From Haemonchus contortus (lineage: Eukaryota > Nematoda > Chromadorea > Rhabditida > Trichostrongylidae): a stretch of 64,000 nt of DNA. The notes below the pieces were generated by a model. That model searched no databases. It was not told where the DNA came from and saw only the letters and a list, made by a program, of their open reading frames with translations. A program made the position numbers and the translations under genes. Positions 33,601-45,578 of this stretch are shown here, one piece after another. The stretch is from positions 5,172,005 through 5,236,004 of the forward strand of contig LS997565.1 of the NCBI GenBank assembly GCA_000469685.2, given 5' to 3'. Position 1 is the stretch's first letter. Each line of letters begins with the position of its first letter.

Positions 33601-35275
33601 CCACTCGAGAGCGTTAATCTAACATATCTTTGGGAACATTTTTTCATAGAGTGATGTTATCATCCTAATCCATCCTAAGTAGCCTACCACCCTACGCCTA
33701 TAACTTCTCTGAGATTTCGAAATTTGAACGAGATCCTCCTCTCTCAGGAGTGGTCCACCCGTCAGCGATCCTTCCGACTTCTATATCCATTACCATTACA
33801 GAAGCATAGCCCGTCTTGGAAGAGAATGCGGACTAAAATATTCTGTAATCTACTTGCTGGCGATCTGACGATAAACTACTCAATTTTTCAGTGTATGCAA
33901 CTCAACAAGGGATAAAAGGTACATTCTACACTGGTTTAAATCGACTAGCTCAGAACTACTGGGCATGGACCGATGGTAGTCCCCTTAGTTACACCAGATG
34001 GGCGCCAGGTATGAGCCCTTTTTCAATTGTGTTGATTTCCATTAAACGATCATTTCATTCTTTCAGGGGAGCCTAACGCTACTGCTCAGTGTGCAGCAGA
34101 AAACGCAACAGATGCCACATGGGAAAGTGTGTCGTGCTCGGATGCTTACCCATACGTGTGTGTTCAACAATTGGCAGTTCCTACAAGACTAACTTGCCCG
34201 CCAGCTCTTCAACCTACTACTTGTCCAACTTGTCCCGGTAAGCTCTAGGGTTATTGCTTAATCTTGTGGAAGCTTTGCAAGCAAATTTATGGTTGCGCCT
34301 CGAAGCACTTGCAGGAATCTAAGGCGTATTAGAAGAATCTTTGGGGTCAAACGGAAAGATAAAAAGGCAAGCAAAGTAATTGACTTCAGATCAGAACCTA
34401 TAGAAGTTTTTTCAAGAGGTCTTTTTTTTCATTCTAACACCTAGCATCAGAAGTATTCTAAAGGCTCAAAATTACCAAAAGGTTGTACTTCGGAGTTCTA
34501 TCCGGGCCACAAAATGAGAAAGTACATTCAGCTGTACCGGGACACTGCCCGTCAGAATGGACCTACTACTCGAAAACGGATTCTTGTTACAAGGTATTTC
34601 ACCATATTTTGTGAGGAGGTACAATTCACTTCGATTACCTATTCACGCAACTCGGCTGCTTACTAGTCTAGTGGAGGCTCTCCTGAATTGCACTAATCAG
34701 ACACTCCTTAGACTATTGTTCTTTCAGGCTTTTCTAGATTCAGCGTTTGATCAAGCCGAAACAGTGTGTCAATCAACTGGCGGACATCTTGCTTCCATTC
34801 ACAGCGATGAAGAAAATGTATTCGTATCGAGTACGGCTTTCTTCTATAACATTCTTTGAGAGAATCGAAACCGATCTATACATGATTGGCTTGAACTTCA
34901 GGCTTGACTCACATGGGCATTGAATACAGAAATGAGAAGCAATTAACATGGATTGGTTTGAGAAAACCAAATTCACCTGAAAATAGTACATGGGCATGGA
35001 CCGATGGATCTACACTCGACTACCTTATGTGGGCTCCTGGAAAACCACAAGATATTACTGGTCTTCAAAACTGTGCTCAGGTACTCGATTTACCAGACAA
35101 GGTTGTTCTGCTTCTAGAATTCACCATGCCTGACTTCATGTTCACTGTTCTTCAGATGTACACTGATTCTTTGAGCAGAAACCCTGCCAGCGATGGAGAC
35201 TTCCGACGTTGGAATGATGTTCAATGCGCGACAACAATGCGTGCTTACGTATGCAAGCAAGCGGCTCTTCATTGA
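30629..35275 (+). CDS. secreted protein with two C-type lectin domains, 8 exons, 317 aa
   Basis: Exons: 30629-30714, 31009-31124, 33892-34008, 34067-34237, 34532-34593, 34728-34830, 34902-35080, 35156-35275 (954 bases). Exons 2, 5, 6, 7 and 8 have exactly the lengths seen in the lectin at 26538, so the two are tandem duplicates. The signal peptide is MRWLLLVAVVPLALTS. Lectin domain 1 has CYQF, AEESCQEVSAHLVSI, WAWTDGSPL, WAPGEPN and WESVSC. Its EPN is the mannose-type triplet, but the usual WND is W-E-S. A Cys/Pro-rich linker follows. Domain 2 has AETVCQSTGGHLASIHS, WAWTDGSTL, WAPGKPQD and WNDVQC, so WND is kept but the EPN/QPD site is lost. Intron 2 is 2767 bases and full of mobile elements. 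AATAAA is at 35397-35402. Confidence 0.88.
31199..32300. mobile_element. foldback element with 408-bp inverted arms in lectin intron 2
   Basis: The left arm (about 31199-31606) and right arm (about 31893-32300) are near-perfect reverse complements around a 286-base loop. Landmarks are CCATGGAACTTTGAATAGAG versus its complement at about 32260-32279, and ATCACCGCACTTATTT versus AAATAAGTGCGGTGAT. Each arm carries a tRNA-like stretch (about 31411-31475 and its mirror) with GCGTAGTGGCAGTGCTC and GGTTTGCTTCCCG. The loop has a 90-codon open frame with no domain. Confidence 0.85.
32350..33890 (+). repeat. dispersed palindrome-containing repeat, copy 1 (interrupted by a MITE)
   Basis: About 1 kb of this region aligns with about 47000-47900. 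Shared blocks include GACAACAACATTAAAA, GGGGCATTT...AAGTGGCATGCTT, TTCGGG/TTCGGGC, TCAGAAATCTG and TTAGGTAGC. The inner part is palindromic: GCATGCTTAGCGATTTTTGAG faces CTCAAAAATCGGTAAC, each shortened here. The copy here is split by the MITE at 32976-33501. It lies in lectin intron 2, and the 47-kb copy lies upstream of the PLE. Confidence 0.55.
32976..33501. mobile_element. 526-bp Tc1/mariner-type MITE with TA target duplication
   Basis: Inverted ends start CAGTAGCGCTCAAAAGT and continue TTCGGTGAAATG. They span about 32976-33005 on the left and 33472-33501 on the right, with one mismatch. TA dinucleotides flank both ends (32974-32975 and 33502-33503). There is no transposase inside. CAGT...CAAAAGT ends with TA duplication are typical of Tc1-like elements. 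Confidence 0.75.
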
Positions 35276-35396
35276 TCTGAATATCAAAGACCAACCTAAA
35301 GAATGACAAAGCTTGTGTTTGCTGTGCGATTTGTCCGAGCATTACTACGCTTTATTCAATATGAAAAATTGTGGGCATAAAGAAGTACTTTCTGAG

Positions 35397-35402
35397 AATA
35401 AA
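35397..35402 (+). terminator. poly(A) signal AATAAA for lectin 30629-35275
   Basis: AATAAA 121 bases after the stop codon. Confidence 0.5.
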
Positions 35403-36127
35403 GTGTCAAAAACAGTATTTGTATCTTTTTGGATAATTACAAATTTTGAACTGTCCGTATTACGGATCACTTTGAGAGCCACGTAACGTGGCAAAGGAGG
35501 CAACCGTCGAGACAAGGCTACACCTATTTTGATTCGCTCGATTTTCAGGCATTTACTTCAGAACACCTCTTACTGACACAGCTCTTGAAAATATTGGGCC
35601 GAATAGGGTGATGAAGAATTTCAGATTATATCGAACTGTTTTGTTCACTACTGATTATTTGATATTACCATAACTACGACTCAAGGTAAAGTCATCATAC
35701 CACATTTACATCTGCAACCGTTCTTGAAGAGCTCCTCGGCAACCTTTATCGAACGATACTGGAGGTTTTCTCGATGTTCAAAGTAGCAAAAAAGTTCGAA
35801 CTGCAGTAGCCTCGTAATTTATGGCGACGCTCCTTTTGGGATGTCTTCTCCTGTGTTTTGACACAATTTCAGAATGGGCGAAGAAGAACGAGTAACTCTT
35901 TTGACATTGTGCTTAATCACTTAGGCATACAAATATTTTCATTCAAATAAAATTTGGACAGCATCTCTTGATTACAAACACATCAATGTCGAGCGAACTG
36001 ACAAAAGTCCATACACATTGAGAAATTAAAGCAGTGACTGCTAGAAAAGCTTAGTTTCAAATAGGAAATCACTCATAATTATGAGCGAGCATGAATACAA
36101 CTTCTCAGGAGAAAGACGAATTTCAAG
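35403..36127. other. intergenic between lectin and - strand receptor array
   Basis: A convergent intergenic region of 0.7 kb. I see no exon or repeat that I can support. Confidence 0.45.
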
Positions 36128-39100
36128 TTAAGCTGGTCGGGTGGAGGATGTTGGATGAGTGTCGAGTGCTCTAGTTTTGCTTTGATAGAACAATTTTACT
36201 GTCTGCTCAGGAGTTTTCTTCAATTTTAAAAGAGCAAGAACGAAACTCCTGTATTCTTTTACAAATACAATCACAACGATAGGATTGAAGACTGGGAATA
36301 AAGCGAACGAGATCGATATTATGTTTGTGATGAGGGTGGTAGAGTTGACTCCAGTAAAAAGCATACACATTGCAAAACAATACGGAGCTAATAGGAAGAC
36401 AACCGGACAAGCAGCCTGAAATCGTAGTCACGTGAGAGAAATCTGAACACATGGAAGGGGTGTTGGCGGATTACACACCCAGAGTCACGAACATCTGGAA
36501 TTTTTAGGCTCCCTCAGAAGGCGCTATAGAGTCGACCTCTCAATAAAATTAAAAGAATATCGTAAACAGCTTCATCACGCTACCTCGCAGCCAACTTTCC
36601 TAGAAGGCCATCAGTGGACAGCAGATCCCCTTCCTTTTTGTGGCGCCGTCGTGCCGTCCGACGAAGCCTTTTCGCATCGGTGGTTGACCTCGGCTCACGC
36701 GGTGTCCTTACGTCCTACGGGTTGTTACTGCCTCCGCTGTAAGCTAGGGAGTGTCCGTCGTCCAGCGCAGAGTTCCCTCAAGGCGCTGGACGCGTGGTCC
36801 TTGAAGAGCCTGCGGCATCCTCATCCTAGCGACCCAGGGTGATTGCGAAATATTGAGTGATCTTACACTAAACGTACGCTAGGCACACATAAATGAATTA
36901 TATGGCTTCATTGTTGACTACTTCTATGTGTGTAAATGAATAAATGGCTACGATTAAACACGATTGTGCATTGATGTCTACGACTACGACAAACACTGTG
37001 AAAAATAGTTATGGACAAATATATACACATTAAACCACACTGTAACCTACAGTGTGGGTGCGATACTGCTCTTAAATTTGGCCATCCAATCCACGCAAGC
37101 TCGTTGCAGTACTGCTGCTAATTGGCCCATCTTTGGTTGCGAACCAGTCCTCCTCTTCCTCGCGCGAGGCTGACTACGACAGCGGTGCAGCAACGGTAGG
37201 TGGCAATAGGATAATGCCTCGGATTCCTCCGGAGCTGCGACCGGCAGTGGCGATGTTGAATGCGCACAGAAAGACGAAGACGACCTGACTCCTGCGACGG
37301 TAACGGCGACGAGAATGAATGATGCAATGAACTCGGCGACTTTAACGTCCAGAGTCCGTGGCTAGGCATAGCCATGTGGCGTCCTCTCGTTCTCTGCAGC
37401 ATACAGTACCTTACCGAGATGACTGCTAAGTCAGCCGTCCTATAAAGTCGAACGGAAGGCACGACACTTCTGCACAAAACCGATAACTTCTTTTTATCGT
37501 CCGTAGAGTGGATTTACATTGACTTCCCACTATAATAGATAACAAGCCCATGTTTTACATGTACAAATGATTTGGACTTGTTTTGCAATTCTCTTTTCTA
37601 TCGCTCATACTTGAAATTCCCGGTTTTTCCGAATTGTACAAAAAATGTCGGGAAAGTCTCACCTGTAAGAGAAGTAGAACAAAAATTTGCCGTTGTAGCA
37701 ATAAAAAGCTGTTACTCTGCTTGGCATTTTTTAGAAAATCCTTGATCTTCATTGCACAATAAACATTTATAAAACAAACGATGACCAAAAGGAGTATCAA
37801 CTCTACAACCAGGCTCCGATGAAAGGTTTCCATTTCATACTGAAAATACACATCATCATTGCTTGGCCCAATCTAGATTTAGGGTAATGTATATCATAAG
37901 GTTCAGAAACCATTTTCTAAGAAAACCTCAAAATATTGTGGTAAAATCGATCAACCAACCGTGACAGATTGGCACACACTAAAGATTTCCTCACCTTCAA
38001 AGAAAAACCAAACAATGCCGCTTCTTCGACAAGGATTCCAGGAATACTGATGTAATTAGACACGAAAGCAGAAAAAGCTTCATCAGGCCAGAATGAAATA
38101 TATAAGACCAGGAATATATTCCCAACAACGAGCAAGTTTATTAAGAAACCGAGTAACATGGTTTTCGTTGTGGAGAATTTGTGAAAAAGAGCGGTTCTAA
38201 AATAAATATCTGTGCCTACACGGAAATTTCATTCATTTTCTCTGCAATAATAATATACGGATGAGAAAAGTATTACAGCAAGCAGAAAAGCTCTCATCCG
38301 ATCCCTGATCATTGACACGTATCACCTTCCTATGTTGTGTAAGGAGAAGACCAGCCATCAAGAGGTAAAAATAAGAGGCACTATGAGAGGTTAGATAGAA
38401 ACTGGAAGTTCTTCACCTGCACAGCAGCATGTAGCGATATACAAAGCTGTTGGTTATTGTGACCATGGCGATGAAGAAAGTCATACAGTAAGCCACATGT
38501 AGAATATGTGAGAATGGCTTTTGTCTCACAATACCCGTTGCGACGAATATTAATAGATAACGTTTCGAGATGATTCGCTGAATGAGGACTTTTTTTCTAA
38601 ATATGTTCATCTTTGTATTGATCCTCTTTAACGGAACGTAGTTTATTGGTTCAACTTAGCAAAGCGGCATTTGATGGTTTTATTTCTGCATCACTCGTGC
38701 AGCAGCGTTGTGAAGTTCCATCAATTTTGTCCCATCTTTGTAAATGAAGAATTAGCACTGTTAACATGTTTCTCAACAGATGCTTTGATGAGGTAAGGCT
38801 GAAACCCGATACGCGTTCCCCAAGAGTACCAGCACTACGCACAACGAGTTTGATGTAAGAAGTGTCACATATATGCCTTTTTTTATACTTTATATATACT
38901 GTTTCTTCTAGGACCTGTTCATATAATTCAACAGAAATTCTAACGAAAAAAGAGAATTTTCTATTTCTGAGTTTTTCTGTTATAGAATGTATGTGGCAGA
39001 AACAATTCTTACCGGTGTATCGAATGCGATTCCAATAGAATAAAGAGTATCCTCTATTATAATGAGCAGGAAAAAATACCTATATGAGTTCATCTTTTTC

Positions 39101-39207
39101 AGAGGACAGCGAATATATAAAATAAAGAGGGTTGCGTTTATTAATAGAGAAAGGATAGAAATTACAAGTACGGTTATGGGTAGAGAGTCGTCAATCTCTG
39201 CAGCCAT
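36128..39207 (-). CDS. Str-superfamily 7TM chemoreceptor, 5 exons, 340 aa
   Basis: Exons in transcript order: 39207-39013, 38577-38417, 38196-37995, 37839-37663, 36415-36128 (195, 161, 202, 177 and 288 bases). TM1-TM2 carry CPLKKMNSYRYFF, exon 2 has RIISKRY and TNSFVYRY, the loop has YISFWPDEAF, TM5 has FINVYCAMKI, TM6 begins A-A-C-P and TM7 has FNPIVVIVFVKEYRSF. The start at 39207 (MAAEIDDSLP) matches the paralog at 53868; an upstream in-frame ATG at 39228 is possible. No breaks were found. Intron 4 (1247 bases) holds GC-rich repeat-like sequence. It is one half of a duplicated two-gene unit, and its twin is at 51638-53868. Part of its exon 2 region is also present in inverted form at 39745-40115. 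Confidence 0.9.
36600..37480. repeat. GC-rich repeat-like sequence in receptor intron 4
   Basis: Two GC-rich blocks (about 36610-36845 and 37090-37480) stand out from the AT-rich surroundings. The first contains a hairpin GTCCAGCGC...GCGCTGGAC. The twin receptor at 51638 lacks them in its 266-base intron 4, so they are insertions. The class is unknown. The 119-codon - strand frame at 37118-37477 has no domain. Confidence 0.4.
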
Positions 39208-39744
39208 TATGACAGCGTGATGGCACAATGAGGCGTGTGCTAGACGTCAACAAACTCGAGTGGATAGTTGGATTCAAAGCCTACGTCTGTACAGTAATTT
39301 GCAGTTATGATATTTCTTCTGATAATACTGACATCATTTCCATTTCATTACTTCAGTCTAATGATTTCGTTCAAGTTTGCCTAGATGACAGTCTCCACCT
39401 GTTTATAAGAGATAACATTCAGCGAGCTTCCACTGAGTCTTTTCATAGGCGATTCTAGGCTAGTATCGATAAGCGAAATTATATATCAATATCATGTTGG
39501 TATTAATTTTTAGGATTACAGTATCATTGTCATTGAAACATGTTTGACGCTATCAAGGCCGGTGGGGTCCCATCTGGATCTATCGCTGGAACTCTACAGC
39601 CTTTCATGCTGTACCTGAATCTAAATACATATGACCGAACAAGAAAAATAAGCAAACTCTTACCTGGTTATAATATTCTTGTGCCGTGCGAGGTTAATAG
39701 ATAGAACAGCTTAATAATCAACGGTCTAACGTTTTGCGTGGCCT

Positions 39745-40115
39745 TACCTCATCGAAGTCTCTGTTGAGAAACATGTTAACAGTGCTATTTCTTCATTTAC
39801 AAAGATGGGACAAAATTGATGGAACTTCACAACTCTGCTGCACGAGTGATGCAGAAATAAGACCATCAAATTTCGCATTGCTAAGTTGAACCAATAAACT
39901 ACGTTCTGTTAAAAAGGATCAATACAAAGATGAACATTTTTGAGAAAAAGTCCTCTTTCAACGGATCATCTCGAAACTTTATCTATTAATATTCCGCGCA
40001 ACGGTATTGTGAGAGAAAAGCCGTTTTCGCATATTCTACATGTGGCTTACTGTATGACTTTCTTTATAGTCATGGTCACGATAATCAACAGCTTTATAAA
40101 GACTTCCATGCTTTT
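39745..40115 (+). pseudogene. inverted duplicate of receptor exon 2 and flank
   Basis: The sequence is the reverse complement of about 38420-38790, containing exon 2 of the receptor at 36128-39207 and the intron before it. Near-identical blocks include GGCTTACTGTATGACTTTC and CAACAGCTTTAT. The exon copy has a deletion between the RIIS start and GIVREKPF. It ends at AGCTTTATAAAGACTTCC instead of the YRY codons and the splice donor. It cannot encode a working exon. Together with the original it forms an inverted repeat with exon 1 in the spacer. Confidence 0.75.
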
Positions 40116-40225
40116 CATTATCTGATTCTCAACAAAAACTATTTCAAATGCGCGCAAAGAGGAACGGTCGATGGATGACTGCGAGGTTCCACCGTTTCTC
40201 GAAATCTGAGGAATTGAGAGTACCA

Positions 40226-40480
40226 AAGTAGATATGTAGGCTAAGGTATATCATAGACATAAACGGAGGTGCAGATCTGGAGAAACCCTCCAAACAAGGA
40301 ACTTACGGGAGTCTGAAAAGTGTTACCATATTTATGGCGCACCTTGTACACGACCCATGAATGCGTGCTCATCAGCATTGGCACACGCTGAGCGTGTTTC
40401 CCTGATTTATTCAATGCAAATTTCTCAGGAGTCATCGTTCTAAATCGTACTCCAATTGATAGGAAGCTTCTCATGCATGA
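40226..40480 (-). repeat. dispersed or duplicated segment shared with 680-900 and 54990-55110
   Basis: The left part (GTAGGCTAAGGTATATCAT, GGAGGTGCAGAT) matches 680-900 reversed. The right part (GAGCGTGTTTCCCTGATTT, TCAGGAGTCATCGTT) matches 54990-55110. The 55-kb match is explained by duplication of the receptor unit. The match at the window start is either a second remnant of such a unit or a dispersed repeat. Confidence 0.5.
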
Positions 40481-40755
40481 ACTGCGGAGTAGCTAGAACA
40501 TGTTTCAAAGTCAACGTGAAATTTTCTTCTTTACCAAAACTTTTACAAAGCGATTACACTAGCGGTAGTCATTTTTCAACTTTTTCAATACAATTCTGAA
40601 AAGAAGTCTAAACAAGTACTCACACATCCCTAAACAGAATTAGGTTCGTCAGTGCAGATAAAAACGAGAGCTCAGGTGACAAATGTAAACAAGAACACTA
40701 TAGAAATGTTTCTGCTTTATTTTTTGAAACAGAAACTGACATTGCACTCCACTGA

Positions 40756-43700
40756 TCACTTCAGTTTCAGTTTGGAAACGACAAACTCTCTGTACTCCGG
40801 TATGAACGCTATAATAACAATCGAATTGATGATCGGATATAAATTCATCAAAGTGCAAGTAATGTCAGTAATGAATAAAGTCGTATCGACATCCGCAAAC
40901 ACTAGAAATAAAGCGAAAAAGCCAGGTATATACAGGAAGATGAACGGACTGCATGTCTGAAAAGGTACACTTCGAACAAACAGTTACAAAGAAACTAGAA
41001 TTCGGTTGCATATCCAGAGAAGGGCAGAACAGTGTCATTTGTTCTATAATTAATCAACGCTTCTATGTGAGACAATTTTTTGTGTGCCTTTCTACTTATT
41101 TATTTATTCATTGTGAATCTCAACAAGCCCTTTTCAAAAGCTTGAAAGCGTCCTGAAACTACAGGTTGTCACTTAAGAGACTTACCGCAATTCAACTCCT
41201 AGCCAGTTGCTGCTTAGACCAACTTAATTCTAACAAGTTGAAATCCCATTGGTTCGTGAACTCAGGTATCAGGCGTTCTTCTGGGGCAAGGCATCTCCCG
41301 CCGCGCTCGCTGCAGGTGCCACGCCTATTTCAGAAATGGGAAGGATGTTTGGAGCGCGCAATCTGCTAGTCACAGAGCCCTTTAATTATTAGATTGGCAT
41401 TGGCAAGAAAGCCCAGTGACAAAATGGGAGCCATTTTGTTTTCATTTCTAAAATTCTCTGAATAATTCAATTTTATATATGCCTCTTCCATGGAAACTCC
41501 ATGTTCGAAAAACCAGCTGAGCGACGATGGATTTAGGATAGTCCAAACGGCTGAACGCATACGGAAATAGATCATGTTCTCACTGATCGACGCTGGAGTC
41601 TCGAGTCACAGAATGGCTTCCGAGAAATAAAAGAAGAACGCAAGACGCCCTCCCAAACACTTCAGAGAAAACGGCATAGATTGGATGGAGGAGCTGTGGT
41701 CTGAATGGCCTCCTGCCGACCGGACCATCGAAGTAAGTAAGTATCAAGTTTTGGAAAGATATTCACCAAAGAGATTAACAACCTTCTCTCTCTTTGAGTA
41801 AATCACGGTCCTTTTTGTTTAAAAGTCAGGAAGCTGCGACTCTAGAAAATTATTGACTGTCAACCATATTCGGATCACGTTAAGTTACGAACTTTTTTCC
41901 CTCTGAAGAGACGCCTGTGGAGGCTTAACAAATGGTCATGAAAAGGTATATCGTTTCGGGTGTACGACTGGTGAAAAATCTGGGACGACGCGAGTTCGGT
42001 GAAATTTTGAGGGATGTCTGAAGAGGAATTTCGACGTGTGCTGTCCTTTCGTGGGGCGAAAAATAAGATTCCGAAAAGCCTCTTTCCACTGAGGCGATAC
42101 CCAAAAACTGGCGTTCATAGGGTTAACGGGCAGCTCTGGCTATCTAGTCTGCTCTTAGCAACTCATAGTGGATGAGTGAACCAGAACACGCATATGATTG
42201 CCAGGAAAATATCCCAAAAGTTTATCAGCCTTGCTATCCTGTTCACATTGTTTGAGCAAAATTTAAATGCTTCAAACTATTTGTTTGGAACTTTCTTGCC
42301 AACCGAAACCGAATAATTATTAGGGTGTCTCAAAAGTTTTGAGAAAATTTATTTCGTTTATTCAACACAAAAATACTTCAACAAAAAGGTGAGATCAGTA
42401 ATCGAGATAGTGGCCCTCTTTAGCCACGACGTCCCTCCATCGACTGAGCAGAGCACTGATGCCATTCATCCAGAAAGAAGAGGAGCGCGACGCGATTCAT
42501 TCATCTACTGCACTTTTGACCTCCTGACGGTTATGAACTTTTTTCCCTTTGAGGTAAGCTTGCAGAATCCTGGAGGCGTGGTAGGGCTAAGGTTAGGTGA
42601 ATACGGAGGATGGGGTAGCCAGGTAATCCCAAGCCTTTCCAGCTCCTCAGCCGTCGCCCTAGCATGATATGGTCGAGCGTGACCCATCAAAATCGGAAAC
42701 TTTCCCTGCATTCGGTGTGAAACCGTGGCTCGAGACACCATCTCCCGCAGCTGTTCGCAGAATACCCTTGCAATCACAGCAGTACCCCAGGTAGGATCTC
42801 ATAGTAGAAACAGCCGGTGGAGCAGAAGAAAAACGATATCATCTCCTTTTTGACGCGTGCCCCACAGTTTGCAGCGGCTTCTAGTCTTATGTCGATTGGT
42901 AGCCACTGCAACTTCCTGTGTGGATCATCATAAGGAATCCACTTCTCATCGTGAGCGATGATGGAGGTTTCGGTTGGCAAGAAAGTTCCAATCCACCGTT
43001 CGCTTGCGGTCGAGTAGCTTCCGACAAACATCGACCCGCACCTAACGCTCGCTCTCAGTCAAGGTGTGGGGGATAATTGCAAGAATTGCTGCGCGTAAGC
43101 GACGTCTGATTAGGATGTCTTGGATGGTGTAATGGGGAGCAGAAGTCGTCCTCTCCATTCCCCTTAAGCTTTGAGAAGGATTGCTTTGGATGGAGGCTAA
43201 GACAATTTCAGTCTTGGTGGAATGGGGACGTCCGTTCCGTGGCACTTCGTCAAAGTGAAACTCTCTTCTAGAGAAGCGGCCGTACCACCTATAGCAGGTA
43301 TCGAGGGAAGGTGCAGTACTGCCCATCGATGAATGCAATTCATTCCGCTCTTGATTGGCGGAGTGACCAGATCGGTTGTAATGAAGCAGAAGGCCCCTGT
43401 AGTCGTGTCAGTCGAAAATAATTCAAATGTTGATAACCCACTTCCAAAGATAAAGTGCAATACGATTCTATTGTTTTGACGATCTACCAAGTGTGCCCTT
43501 TTCTCTTTCTCGCGCAACATGGTTGCGGAATTCATGACCGAAATTTTCTCAAAACTTTTGAGACACCCTAATATCACTACTGACCAGTTCCTTCTTCCCT
43601 CATGCGGTCTCGATCGTTGACGATAGGATAAGGAGCGATTTATTGCATGTTTGTGAGTTATTGTGCTTACTCGTGCTATTAGCTACCATTCAGGTTCAAA

Positions 43701-45578
43701 CGACCAGTCAAAAAAGCAAGGTAGTCAACGAAAAGAATGGTGCCTATCGATTGCGGGGAGGCGGACTGAACACTGTAATACCAGTTCGAAGACGCGAGAC
43801 AACCAAGAAGGACCACTGCACGCGTAAGCGTAATGAGTGCAGCTCCACATCATTTGAATTTGTAAGACAGTAATGTGAAATCGTAGCCCATCTTACCTGT
43901 AGCTGCAACAGTACAAACAATCTTCCCTGAAGTGAATGAGAATTGCTGCTTCGTGCACCGCTTTTCAGGTAACAATGAATCTTCACGGCACAAAATATAT
44001 TTATAAGTACCATAGAAGCCATGAAGAAAAATATGTCAATGATCAGAGCGAGTTGGAAGCCGCTCATGTTGTACTAATAACAAATGAAATTAAACAACTG
44101 AAAAAATTGATTATGCTACAATTGCGAAGTAATCGTCATTGTGTCGTTTGGACAATGTCTTAAGTTTAGTACCTTCATGGAAACTCCAAGAAAGACGGCA
44201 CCATTAAGGTTGATTCCAGTAACTTCAACGCAGTTCCATATCAACCGCTCGAAATCTTGGCTAGGCCAAAAAGCAAAATACGCAATAATGAAATAATTCA
44301 GTATAACGAGTAAATTCGAAAAGAATCCAACCAAAATGGACGTCTTTGTCGAGTACTCTTGAAAAAACTGAGCTCTGAAAATAAATATTTTCATGTGTCC
44401 TTCTCCTGCTTCCTAGTGCTTTAATACTGTTTATGTTCACACTTGGTTCGCGAAACTCTCTAGAGAGCTTCGTGTAGTGAATTGCTGAGCGGTCACTTGT
44501 CTCATTTCTGATAGACATGGATTTCTCTCACCTGCACAAAGACAAATAACGATATACGAAACTGTTCGTTACCAAAACTATTGAACATATATAAGTTGTA
44601 ACGAATATGATCAGCAAATCCATCGCAAATGGTTTAGTTCTCACAATCCCAGTAGCAACAAAAGTTAGTGAAGAGCATTGTGAGATAACGCGCTAAAAAT
44701 GCTATATATACATAAAACATGTTGCGAATACATATATGTTTGGTGCTTGCATCAGAACCATCACCACTTTGTTTGAAGATCCAGAAAATCTGCTTCTTTC
44801 TACCCTTATAAAGCCCAGAAGCACTCATGTACGCTTGTGGCTTACCTGACCATTCTACTTGGTCACATGATGTATTGGTTGATGTTTTTACTCTTTCAGA
44901 TAGATATGGTACCCATCTACATACGCTTGCACCGCAATTTGATAATGGTGAATGAAAATGCCTGCTTTTGCTATATTTTGCCCGTTCCTTCGTAAGTGAA
45001 ATGTGCCGACAGCACTCCGACTGAGTTAATGATTTAGTTATGTGCGAGCCCCCTTTTTCATCAATGTAGGGCTAATAACAAGTGTGACCGCAATCTCACT
45101 TATATCTGAATGTCTTAATAAGTTTTCGATTGATACCCCATCTTATGAACTTGCCTATTTTTCTGCGAATAGTTGTAAGAGTAAAAACTCCTTCACTACC
45201 TAGGAACAGCAAATGGCTTCGCCTTATCTTCAGAGTTAAAATAGGTAGACCAGTAGTACTCAGCCCAGCAATTTACGGCTCATAGCTTTCCAAGAGCGCA
45301 ATCACGTCGAAATTCAACAGGTATGCAAACTCTACTTTTTCTTTGGGCTTGGGCGATTTTCAGAAGAAAAATTCTCTTTCAAATCTCACCGGTCTAATGA
45401 GTAAAAATGTAATAGAATATACAATATCTTGTATAGCAGATATTAAAAAAAAATATCTGTATGATTTGATCTTCTTCAAATGGCATCGAAAATACAGAAT
45501 TAGAAGAAGTACATTGCTAAAGAGGCCAACTGCAGCGATGGCATAAAATGTAATCGACACGATATCAGCTTTTTCCAT
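40756..45578 (-). CDS. Str-superfamily 7TM chemoreceptor, 5 exons, 309 aa, short tail
   Basis: Exons in transcript order: 45578-45390, 44692-44532, 44374-44173, 44073-43897, 40956-40756 (189, 161, 202, 177 and 201 bases). TM1-TM2 carry CHLKKIKSYRYFF, with H replacing the usual P. TM3 ends TNSFVYRY, the loop has YFAFWPSQDF, and TM5 has INIFCAVKI. TM6 begins T-C-S-P, and TM7 reads INSIVIIAFIPEYREF, where the common NP is N-S. Translation stops at KLKLK, so the cytoplasmic tail is 20-30 residues shorter than in the other receptors. Intron 4 is 2940 bases because a mariner (42320-43571) and other sequence lie in it. Its twin at 56042-57838 has lost exon 5. Expression of the full message across this intron is unproven. 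Confidence 0.82.
42320..43571 (-). mobile_element. complete but inactive mariner element, 1252 bp
   Basis: Perfect inverted ends of about 30 bases begin TTAGGGTGTCTCAAAAG at 42320 and, reversed, at 43571. TA duplications flank both (42318-42319 and 43572-43573). On the - strand the transposase is split into three frames: RWYGRFSRREFHFDEVPRNGRP (43.3 kb, given here in part), HDEKWIPYDDP (42.9 kb) and HARPYHA...LPHPPYSP (42.6 kb). The first catalytic Asp block DEKW is present. The second (HDNARPH in active mariners) reads MGHARPY, and the third (PDLAPSD) reads PNLSPTT, so two of the three catalytic aspartates are gone. It lies in intron 4 of the receptor at 40756-45578, in sense orientation. 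Confidence 0.92.

Noticed and set aside
37118..37477. A 119-codon - strand frame rich in Arg and Ser
   Set aside because: It lies in a GC-rich insertion within receptor intron 4, absent from the twin gene, and has no domain.
43643..43873. A frame with a leader-like start and two cysteines, resembling a secreted peptide
   Set aside because: Its first codon is TTG and there is no in-frame ATG. It is antisense within a receptor intron next to the mariner end.
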